Assembly: GCA_037074705.1 (NCBI GenBank)
Contig: CM073593.1
Coordinates: 12,715,001 to 12,779,000 of the forward strand
Origin: Zhengitettix transpicula
Taxonomy: Eukaryota; Arthropoda; Insecta; Orthoptera; Tetrigidae
Direction of reading: 5' to 3'
Length of the DNA: 64,000 bases
Numbering within the stretch: the stretch's first letter is position 1; the number at the start of each line of letters is the position of its first letter. The position numbers and the translations under genes were made by a program. The notes below the pieces were generated by a model. That model searched no databases. It was not told where the DNA came from and worked only from the letters and a program-made list of their open reading frames with translations. Positions 12,301 to 24,300 of this stretch are shown piece by piece.

Positions 12301-15300
12301 AGTTGCGGACAATCACGCAAACTGATATATTAATATAGTTCCTGGAGTTCCAAAAAAACTATATGATTTTAATTTTTAACCTGTTTATATTTTCAAACAT
12401 TTGCTCCCATAATTGATTCATAACTTATTTTGTTACCATTAAATATAGTCTCATTGGTCGTTGCTTCATAGTAAAATATTCACAATGAATAGGAACGTGA
12501 CAGCGACATCTAGAAAGACGAGACTGGAAGAAGAAATATACTCTTACAGCCAACAACAATAGGTCGTTAGTCCACACCGAGTTCGTCGTGATTAAGACAA
12601 TGTGAACATATTTTTAACTGGACAAATTACTCAGATGACAATTGCAAAGAACTGTCTGACGTTACAAAGTTAGAAACAGAGGGGAATTTTTTTTTAACGG
12701 TCGCTTGCAATAATTCTTTAAGAAATAAAAAGTAATTGTTTTGATGTTTGATCCGTTTTGTCTTGCTGTCAATAATAACTGATTAAATTCGGAATATTAG
12801 ATTTAATTTTTAATTGAATTTCTTCTTAATGAGCTCCGTCCTAGCTTGTTTCTTCTATAATCCTACGGCATTTAAGGATAGATTATATATATTGTAATAA
12901 ACAAATAATGCGTATAAATAAAAAAAATAAGATTTTAATTTTAACAAACAAATTTTATTAACAATTCTTGAAACATTATACAATTTAATATTAAATATTA
13001 TAAAAAGATCTCTTTCTCTCATGGGTCTCTACTGGGTTTGATAACGGACAGAATTTAAATATTAAAAGAACCCAACATTTTCTTTTAAATTAAACAGAAG
13101 TATCGACGAAACTTATTACCGAACTTATTCTACAGATTGCTTCTAAATTTACAAGAGTTTATTTTATTATCAAAAGAAGAGAACGATTCTGACTGTTATC
13201 CTTTAATTACGTTTACACATGTTAAGACCATAAATTTCAACTCACGGTTTCTCAGGAACCTTCGGCTCGTTCATTAAACACGCACTTTATAGCTTGGACG
13301 TTAACACACACTGACTCTAACACATATTACTGGTTCGACGATAGCTGGTTCTCCATACCCAGCGAAGATATCCCAGTTGCTCGTCGTGACACTACTCGAC
13401 GCCGGTTGCTGTATCTTGATCTCCTACCATCGAAGACAGGTCAAATTCTCATACTAATACAGATAGAACTTCTGTATGTAAAAATGTTTATAGTTGAATA
13501 ATTTTGCTGACTGATGCTGACTAACGCTGACCAACTCTGACTCAAACTCAACTCACGATGCACACAGCACGCTGGCTCCACTCTGACTACATTCTGATTA
13601 TACTCGCGATGCTCACAGCATCCCTCTCCCACGATGACTGGCGCTGACTCCTCTCCCACGCTGACTGACGCTGACTCCTCTCCCACGCTGACTGTCCATA
13701 CAATGGGTTATTTCACCCTTATATACCACTAGCCTCCTTGTTTTTCCCTTGTTGCAAGCCTACGTCGCAACGGCGCGGTGACAGAATCCTCATTACCGAG
13801 ATTTACGTCCTGCAGCTGCGGTCCCTTCGCCAGCTGCTAGCCCACGTTCTGCGTTGCGGATTCTCCACACAGATCCCAAATCAACAAGTGACCAGACCCG
13901 CAATTACTTTGGACCTCATCCGTCCTTTTGACCAGCGCTCTCTAGAACAAATTGCAGCTTCCTGTTCTGCTCCCAGACCCGTCATCCAAACAAATGTCTC
14001 GTCGCTCTGTCACACCGTCCTTACAAATTACGACTTCCTCTACCGGCCAAAAGCACTAATCAGAGATAAATGTCTTGCCGCTCCGTCTTGTCACATCGTG
14101 ACAGGACCCGCAATCACTTTTCACTTGCATTCTCTTTTCAAAATGTGCGCTGTTTTGAAACAATGCATTCCCTCAATGCATTACATTACAATGCATTCCC
14201 TCAATGCATTACAATATATATTAACAATTTTTTTAATAAAAATAAATTTCAACACAGAATGAATTGTTGACGTGTGAACGATTTTTGAGTTTAAGTTGCT
14301 GGATAGCGAAATCATTGTTTCGTCTCCTAACTGTGAAGTAGTAGGCCCTACTGCTAAGTACTAATAAATTGTTTCTACAATTGTATTGTTTTGTATTCAT
14401 TATTACTGCAGGTGGGTAGTTGCCCGGTGACAGTTTGATAAAATAAAAGGACAACAATAAATTACAATACAAAAATATTTTTAAATCAATATATACTGAA
14501 ATATCCTTGTTTTTACAACGTAAGCGCCTAATATTTCGATGTTTCTAACTTATTTTTAAAAACCTTTCTATTCTTAGGGAACGTCTCTGATATCCTTGTA
14601 GGCAAAGCATTCCAGACCCTTATTTCCCTGTTTACGAAGGAATATTTTCCCACATCTGTTCTTTGGCCCTTTTTTTAATTTTATAATTATGGTCGTTTTT
14701 AGAGAAAAAAAAATACTTGACGCTCCCTTATTTCTGTCAAGGCCGGTTCGTCCATGTAAGCCTTGTTGAGTGCACCAAGTCTAGTCTTTTTCCTCCTATC
14801 ATTGAGTGTTTCCCAAATAGTTTCCTACCCACACAAAACCCAACCCGTTTCTGAATTTTATCCAGCGCATTCATGTGCTCCGCTCTGTAATGGTTTCCCA
14901 ACGTATTAAATCAAAGGTCTAACTAGAAAAGTGTACTTTTCTTCAATATCCTGTTTATGGAGTGTAACGACCTCCATCCTTTCGTGCTACCAAGTTTAAA
15001 TGCTCACCCCACTTTAATTTCTTATTTAAAAGTAACGCCTAAATGTACACGTTTCAACCAGAGGCACTTTTTCGTTTCCTATTTTATATTGCCCGGCGAT
15101 AACCATTTTATATTTAGTATATATAATTTTTTTACTCTTACATGGATTTATTTTCATCTTATTAATTTCTGTCCATTGATATATCTTACCTAAATCTGCT
15201 TGAAGATCTTTTTTATGATACATATTATCTATAATTTTGTAAATGATGGATTTGTCCGCGTATATATTAATTTTAGAATATATTCCCGTTGTTAGGTCAT

Positions 15301-18300
15301 TCATAAAAGCCAAGAATATTATTGGACCGATTACACTTCCCTGTGGAACACCGGATGTAATTTTTATACGATGGGATAGTTCTTCATTTACCCGAACTCT
15401 TAAGTACGCGATTGTTCAAAAATTCCCTAACCCATTCAATTAAGTGATTGTCTATCCCGGATTCCTTAAGTTTAGCTAACAAAATATTCTTCTAAATCGA
15501 AAGTCTACAACTACCGCGTCCATCAACGACAATTCCCGCAAGATACTGATTGCTGATTCGCTGTCGCACGAAAATCCCGGTCTAAATCAATGTTGTCCGG
15601 GACATATGCATCCCCTCACATCCCAATGTTTCTTCAATTGTTCAACTATCAAGCGTTGTAATTGTTTGCACACTACCGACGTAAGACTCAACGGTCTGCC
15701 GTTGCAAGTTTCCGCCCTTGATCCCGATTTGTATATTCGCACTACTGTTGCTATTTTCCAATCGGATGGAACATCAGTATTGTTGACCGAAATTTTAAAT
15801 AATACCATCTGGACCTACTGATTTATGAGGCTTAATTTTCTGAACATTCCGTCTTAGTATGTTAGTTTTAATTTTATATGTGGACGTGTTATTTGAGATT
15901 GAGTCTCCACGCGAAGATACGAAAACTGTTACAAAATATTTTACAAATCTGTCTGCCTTTTCTTTATCTTGTTTAATAATTATGTTTATCTCGTTAGTTT
16001 ATATAAGTTATTGATCCTTTCAGCCTGTAAGTTTAAAAAAATATTGAGCGTATAAAGACGGTTAGGTATATTACCACCTTTCACACAACATGTAATTCAA
16101 CATTAATTACGTGACATTATTATCAAAATAATCAGAATGTTGATTCGTTATTTATCAAATACCTCAATTCCCTATTTGTTTTCATTTTTTTTTTACATAG
16201 AATACTCTTTTAAAATTAATGTGGCTGAATTGCTTATAATTTTCTAAGTTAGAGTCGTTAAATCAATTTGAAACTGGTTAATATATTATATTTTAGAGAA
16301 CGCTTAAAAAAGCGTATGAAGTACAAATTATAATTATATAAATAAATAAATTGGCTTGAGTTATAAAAGTAATCATAATGTTTATTAAAGAAATATAAAG
16401 TCAATAGATCATAAAAATTTATGGAACCACAATTTTGGGTACCTAAATAGCAAAATTTAAATAAGTTAGAAATGTAAATTGACCAAAACATAATTAAATA
16501 AAACAAATTTACAGATTTGAATTAAATTCCGTTAAAATATAAATTATACAAACTCACAGTTTTGAATTTCGAGCCGTGTACTCCGCGTCCTATGACGGTT
16601 GCAACCGAAATGTGTTGTTACGCAACTTGCTATTGTTATTTCTTAATATTGAGATTGTAGACTATGGTTTCGTCAATTTACATTTTCAATTTTTAAATTT
16701 ATCTATTTTTAGGTGTTTTATCTGATTACAGGAAGTTCTTCCCAAAATTGGGGACGAAACGTTGTATTCAAAGGATTTTTTGGTTTAATAATTTCTTTTG
16801 ACACAGTTGCTGAATTGATTATTTATTTATTAAAATATAATTGTCAGATTATATTAAATATATAATGCTTATTACAAAAAAAATATTTATGAATAAAATA
16901 TAGAGGCAAGGTTCTACTGCCTTGCCTGTTGTAACCGAAAGTTCCATTTACTTATATATTATTATAATAAAGTCAGATATTTATTCATCGTTATTACAAA
17001 TGATAATTCTGTGACTCAGATGTCCTTTTTTTAGTCTTATTTAATTGAGTGCCTTAATTTGTGTAGTTATAAGATGAATTGATTAAAACGTTAGAGGTTT
17101 AATAATCTTAATTCATAATATGCAAAATTATTTATAATTTTGTGACACTTTTGGAGCTTCACCTGTTTCTAGTTTTAATTCACTTGTTATAAAAAACCTT
17201 TTCGTATTTAGTAAGTGTTACTGCTCAATTTTTCTTCTAGTGGTTTGCAGAAACAAAAAGACAAGAGTTTAAACCCTGCCCATAGTTTCTTATAATTAAT
17301 CGTTGTTATAACTATTTTATCTGACAAATGTTTCTACATTCGTATATGAACATGAAAGAATTTTGAAAAAATAATGTAAGTAGCTGTATCGTTTAACTGG
17401 AGATTTGAATGTGACATCATTAAGGATATTGACAAAATGTATTTCATCAAAAAGGAACATATCATGTCCGGATCATGGTATTAAACTTATGCTGCACCAT
17501 ATTTCGATCTACGTAAAAAACGTTAGTTTTAAACCAAGTTGAATCTTTTGCGTTTCAATTGTTTCAACGTTTCATAGTCACGAGTACTTTTCAGAACATG
17601 TCACGCACCACGTACTGTCCTATATTTTTGCTATGTGTGTAGGTATTCGAGATACGCAATGCCCTGGTGGAGCAGAGTCAATTTTGCGCACGCGTCGGAG
17701 TCACCCTTGGCGTCCTTCTGTGGCGTGCAACTCGCTTTCCCGAGCTGACCGAACTTCTCCTCCAGTTCTGCGAGGGTCGCCTCACGGAGCTGATGATACT
17801 GACCGACAGTGCCCTCGGATCGTTCCTCCAGACACGCATGGTGCGACCTGCAGAGGGTTCGGCGCAAGTGCACTTTGTAATGACACTGTGCGGCATCATC
17901 AGCAACCTAGCGGTGACGTGCGAGGGTCGACGTATTCTCAATGAAAAACTCATCACCCGCTTGATCAACCTGCTCGACCCTGAACTGCAGAGTCCGCAGT
18001 CCATCCACCGCTTGGTGCTCATGGCACTCTTCAACGTCACCATGTAAGTATCAACCAAGACCTTCATGTAGACCGGGGATTCCAAACTCGATCCTTTAAA
18101 CATGTTTTTTTTTATATAGGACCCTAATTTTTTTAAAAATTGAGGTTTATAGCGGCCGGGTCGATATCGTGGTAATTTTCAATAGTTTACATAGCGTTAT
18201 TATTTACATACATAGATATTCTTAACATTATTAGCAATTGGGTTTCTATATTTGTTCAGTTAGGTTTGCTTCTTTGATAAATTTTATGATGTCCAAGACA

Positions 18301-21300
18301 GCTGTCGTTGAAGTACAGAGGTCTGAGATGTGGTATTTTGCGATTGTAGCTCTTCAGATGTCGTTTCAGCTGCTGCAATAGAAGAGTATAAGGGGAAATA
18401 GTTGGTGGTTGACTGCATTCTTCACAGGTTGGTTGGGTTGATCTGGAAAATAGGAACGCATGAGTATAAACTGAGCGGAGGGTTCTTACTCTAGATAACA
18501 TCACCTTTTTTTTTCTGTTTACGGTTTTGGGAATTGTTATGTCTTTGTAGTGTCCTAGTTCACTGTGAATTATTCCGTTGTTCTTCCTTCTCCTGTTTTC
18601 GTTCGACCTGTTTTCAAGTTTTTCTTTACAGGAGTTCCACGTTTCCTTGCTCTTGCACGGAAATTCGTTTTCTCTGTTATGTATGGTTTTGGATGCTACT
18701 TTTTCCAACTTCTCGGCCCTGAAGTTTCCAGGTATTCTTTCTTCTATGCGCAGTGATCCATGCTAGACAGATGTTTTGATTCCTATTCCACATCTTCTTA
18801 ATATTGTCCCTAATGAAGTTCAATGTTTTGTTCCTTTTTTGGGGTTTATGATATCTTTGCTTGGTTCAGATGAGTCGTTAGTATCAGGTTACTGTTATCC
18901 GGGATGTTTATGCAGAGTTCGATGGCCACGTAGATAGCTTGCACTTGAACCGCTGGTCAGAACTGCTGTAGATTCCGCTCTATACTCCTGCTGTGGACTT
19001 GGATCCATCTGCATACACTGATCTGGGATAAAATTCTCTCTTAATTAATTCATCGCGTTCCTTGACGAAGTTATCTTTTTTGTGTTATATTTTACTTGGT
19101 TTAGTTGGGTTAGGTCTACTGAAATGTCTAAGATTTTCCACGGTGGGGTTCTTGTGAATGTGTTTTGTTCAATTTGTGTCCTTTCTGTCCTTATGTGTTT
19201 TTCCAGAATTTTATGGAAAGGTATTGCTTCTAATACTTCTCCACTGTGATGGTAATTTAAAGGCTTTATTTGTTGTCCGAATTGGGAATTACTTGACTCG
19301 ACAGATTTTATAGCGTACTTGATTGATAACATTTTTCCTCTGAATGCCAGGCGTAATTCTTTTGTTTCTGTTCTTAGTCTCGTTGTTGGGGTGGATCTTA
19401 TGCATCCCGATCTTTACGCCTCGTTCTGAATTTTGTTTAGTTTTTCTAATATCACTTTATTCGCAGACTGGTAAAAGTGGACCACATATTCTATTTTCGG
19501 GAGGATTATGGCTCGTATTGCATCCTATTGTGGTTAGACCCCCAGTTTCTAGCTGCTCTTATTCTTATATTTATTCCTGTCTTAGTTTCTGTTGTTAGTT
19601 GTTATATATTATTATGAAATCTTAGCTTACTATCCCATATTATTCCTAGAATCTTGTGATTTTTTGTACATGTTATGGTTTGATCGTTTATTGTTAGTGG
19701 ATTATTTTTTGTTTCTATCTTTTTGAAAACAGTATAGTTCTGAATTTGTCCGGTATGTAGGAAAATCCTATTTTTGATCCCAGTCCGTAGTGTTGTCTAT
19801 AACTGATAGTACCAGTTTTGTATTATAATATGTAACAAGCTGCAGCTTTTCCTCTCTCCGTTTTTGAACTAAGGTTCCCACAAGCTGAGGCACCTCGGAC
19901 TGTTTTGAGAGGTGTATGTTTCCGGGGTCGGTAAGAGTTGTCCGCTATTCCTATTGGAATAGTCGGCCAGCTGCCTCCTAAACTGGCCAAGGCATGGCGA
20001 GGGGTAAGCTGCGACCCCACAGCAAACTCCTCTCCCGCCATCGGAAGGGCGTGGGACAAGTACACAATGCACGACCTGATGCAGGTTTTTATGGGGTTTT
20101 ACTGCATTACTTTTATGCGAATGCCTGGTAGGATCCTTAAACTATAGCCCGGAGGCCCTAGTTAACCCTTGGCTACCTTCCTCTAACCTTCCGCATCCCC
20201 CCTTTCAGATCCCTTCCTATGCTATTAAAGGGGAGTTGCCACCATGTGGATTACACTCATGTAGCCTGTTACCCTAAAAAAAATTATAAAATTTAATGCA
20301 ATGGTTGTGGTTGAACCTTTTCACAATACGTTTTATATTAGGTCTAAAATTAGTAAATATTAATCGTAAACCAATATTTATTCTATGTTTGGTTTTTATT
20401 AAACCCAATCCTGCCTCAACCAAATAAGAATTAAAAATAATGTTTCGAAGGTACGGATTAATTTAACGTATTTTTTTCAAATTCCAAAATTTGGCAGAGA
20501 CACTTGTTTGAAAAATTATTTTATATATCCAAAATCTCCTTTAATTCAATAAACATTTTATAGTGAAATACCAATATTTTTTATGTCGCTTCCAATTGTA
20601 TTCATACTCGAAGGCTGGTTTTATAAACTTTTTCAAATGTTTGTAACGGACTTTGACATCTTATTTTAATTGTTTCAAATGGCCAGTGTAGATTCGAATG
20701 TCATCACTATTAATCATTTATTTTCTACAACAGAATGTTTCATCAAATATAAAAGAGTATCGAAAATCATTTCTTATTTAAAGTGGAATATTTACAAGTC
20801 AATTTCGGAGTGATACCGAAATATAACTGTTCAAGTGTGAATGAGGTTCACGTTTTCTCCCCTGTATTTTATTTTACATATTAATAAATAAATAAAATAA
20901 ATCTGCAAATGATTTATTAGTGAATAATTTCATTACTTAAGAATTTGTAATTTACAAAAGGAAAATTTATCAACGGCCCGCTATAGCCTCATTTTAAACA
21001 TCGACCACCAAGGTATCATACACCCCGTTATAATTCCTTGATACAACCGAACCAATCAGGTACAGTCTTCGAAAGTAAAATGAGTACTGACCTGTCATCT
21101 TTTGAAACATCATTAAATTGGTACGTTTATTTATGTGTTTATTATCACGTGGCTTCAGGATCTAGAACTTTCTCGTGGGTTCATATTTTGAAATAAGAGT
21201 TTTTCTGCGTATATATCAATTTCCTTATATTCCAATTAGATAAAATAACCAAATAATTGACAAAATGATGTGATAATATAAATTCCACACAACTTTACTG

Positions 21301-24300
21301 GAATCATTATTTCTATTCTGGATGACGCGGTTGTGTCGTATTCACGGCCCTTACTTTTTTAACAACCCGATGAAAGGAAAAATACTCTAATGAAATATTA
21401 TATATTACAATATATAAAAATGGAAACTTTATCTCACAAAATGCCCCAATTCAAAATTGATTAACATAAAATTTACAATAAAGTACAAAAGGTTTCTTTC
21501 CCTTTTATTACGGACCCCTTCACTTGTATATAATTAAAGAGACATTTAAAATATGTCGTCAATTTATAAAAACAATTTAACCGAAAAAAAAATTGACTTC
21601 CTCCATCAATTCCATGGCCGAAAAAGTCAAACAGCAACCAGCCATCTATACGTCATTTAGGGAACTTTTGCCATTATCTTTGTAACAGATTCTAAAATAT
21701 TATGCATATTATTCTGAAACAATTCAAATATTGAAAAATTTCCGTTTCTTTGGCCTTTTCTGTACATATTTTGTATTCAATTTCATTATTTCATAATTTT
21801 AAATTTTATTTATTCCCTTTATTTCCTGACAAATTTTGAGCTCATGCTCTGGGTTGATTGACAGTTAAAATGTTGACAGTTGAAACTAGAAACAAAACCT
21901 ATTTTGACGGTCACTTGATAAAAACCATATATTTGTTGGTAGCTTTCGGCAACTAACGCGCCATAATGATCCTTCAAAATACAAACGATAAATTACCATG
22001 ATAAATCTCTTAATTATGTAATCAATAAAAATAATAATATAAATGTTTTCATTTTTACGTACTTAAGATATTTAAAATAGACAAAATATATTTTCTATAA
22101 AGTATATAAAAGTATATATACTGTAATGCCAATTAATTAAGCCTTAAATTGTTTTTAAATCATTTGAATTGTTAGCGAACAGTTTGAATTATAGCGATGA
22201 GCGAGCAAAGCAACAATGAGTGGCGAGCTCTGTTCCTATTATTGGGGGTTCGGAATGGCGATTACACGCGCAAAAGTATGGGCAGTCTTCAGTCTACCAC
22301 GAGAGGAGAGACATTGTAAAAGTTAGTCTAAGTCTACGGCGAGGAGCGAAAGAGTACAGTTCGATCTTACAGCGAGGAGCAAAAGAGAAAAGTCTATGTC
22401 TACGGTCAGCCACGAAAGGAGAGACATTTTACAAGCAAATCTTCACCGAGCTACTTAGAAGTTTTCAATCCAAACCGATAAATAATGCGGTAAAAGGCTA
22501 AAAATCTGCAACTCATATTTCTGTAAGCAAGCAGTTAGTTGGACCGAGTAGATGTGCTAACAATTAGCCAACGGAAGAAAAGGTTTGCTTCATTGTAAAG
22601 AACTTGAACATTTTCGTGCTGAGGGAAAACGACATCAGATAGCTGACCAATTAAGAGGATCATCCGAGTTCCTGGGAGCCTAGTAATCGCATTTCAACTT
22701 CATAAGTGTAGAATCTGAGAGAAAAATTTAGAATCTGTGTACAAATTTGCAATATAGTGTACTTTTGAAGCGCTAAAAGAATTCTGGTACCAGCCGAACA
22801 ATACGTAAGTAACCAAAACCTTAATAAAATCTGTAAACGCTAACTAAAAGGGTAAAGTCAGATTTCGTTCGTTTTTCTTGTAGCTATTCTTTCATTTATC
22901 AGCACATTATTTTAAACTGTATTGTTTACTGTATTGCTTAATGTATTGTAAATAAGATCATTCAATAATCTGTAAATCATCAAACCAAGTAAAGACCCTG
23001 AGATATTAAGAGATTTTCATTTTATTGTAATTGTTTGTAAATTTTAGAAGCCACAAATTAATAAATAAATTTTGTTTGTTAAAAATTGATTATCTTTTTC
23101 ATTTAAATAAAGCCTATCATTTTGATTATTACATTTAATAGCTACCATTACAAATTAATGGCCACCATTACAAATTAATTGTAACGCTTTTCATTTGATT
23201 ATTGCAATATATATATATATATATATATATATATTACATAATTAAGAGATTGGTTACGCTAATTTATAGTTTTTCTATTTTTAATAACTGAGGTTTGTCT
23301 ATTTTAAATATCTTAGGTACGTAAAAATGAAAAAAAAAATTGTATTATTATTTTTAATGTTAAATAACTAATAGATTTGTCATGCTAATTTATCGTTTGT
23401 ATTCTCAAGGAAGATTATGGCACGGTAGTTGCCTGACGCTATCAACAAATATATTGATTTTAATTAAGTGACTGCCAAAATAGGTTTTATTGCTCAATTA
23501 TTTTATTGGAGATAATCACAGCTGTAATTCCAAAAACTGCAATTGTAACGTTATCGTCAGTCGGTGTAGATGACGGAGAGCCGTTCCAAGAAAGGCAAGG
23601 GTCCCAATAACACTCTCTTTGGCTTCCGAACTGGCTTTGATCGATTGGAGTTGACTGCTGAGTTGCGAAAGGAGATCTACGGATGATCTCGACGGCTTAC
23701 AATCTTAAAGTTTTACAGTATATATTTTCAGTTCACATATAAGTGTGGTAAGAATGGGATAAAGTATAAGAGTAAGTCAACTGGGAAGGGAACCAGTTGG
23801 GTTTATGTGCCTTCGGTAATTTTCTTATACTTAGGCTTTCCCAGGATTATATTAATTACAACAGACAGTTTGCTAAGGTTGTTCATGAACTTCCGCGGCT
23901 ACGGCGAATATGTTATAATGTTATAATAATTTCAATTTTTATTATGTTGAGTATTAATAACAACATCGTTTTCACTATAAAATGTTTTCGTGCAGTCCAG
24001 GATCTGAACTATTCCGATACGTATTGAACCAGGTGAAGGTCATCGTATCGTACGTTACCTGCTGCTTGCGGAACGACGACACGGAGAACAAAACCCTGAG
24101 CCTGAAGCTGCTGATCAACATCACCACGGAGATGACCAACGAGCAACAAATCATTTACTTCAAGGAAACTGCTCCGCTACAAATTATCTACGACCTGGCC
24201 AACAACAAAGCTGCCTGCGAACATCGCAACTTGGCGCAGCAGATTATAAACAACATCGAAACGGCCATCGAGAAATTCTTGGGAGTGAAAGAAGTGGAGC

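Larger units (their letters stand above)
9393..17642 (+). other. Intron 1 of HSF2BP-like gene
   Basis: An 8.25-kb intron with GT...AG borders. It contains dispersed repeat A copies (9811-10075, 10252-10332), an unassigned open region (10740-11350), a SINE (12040-12178), an LTR-like copy (12870-13730), a LINE relic (14540-15810) and a hammerhead-like box (16726-16761). The rest is AT-rich without recognised features. Confidence 0.7.
18044..23995 (+). other. Intron 2 of HSF2BP-like gene
   Basis: A 5.95-kb intron with GTAAGT...GTGCAG borders. It contains a LINE relic (18270-19790), dispersed repeat A copy 2 and a large inverted-repeat element with an LTR-like insert. 20300-21880 is AT-rich with no recognised feature. 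Confidence 0.75.

Noticed and set aside
13441..13686. Minus frame with VGEES repeats, possible repetitive protein
   Set aside because: Produced by the 27-bp minisatellite; no start context or splice support.
13738..14262. 174-codon plus frame
   Set aside because: The longest frame near here but with no domain, an odd Cys/Ser/Leu mix and tandem repeats at its 3' end; probably a repeat-derived chance frame.
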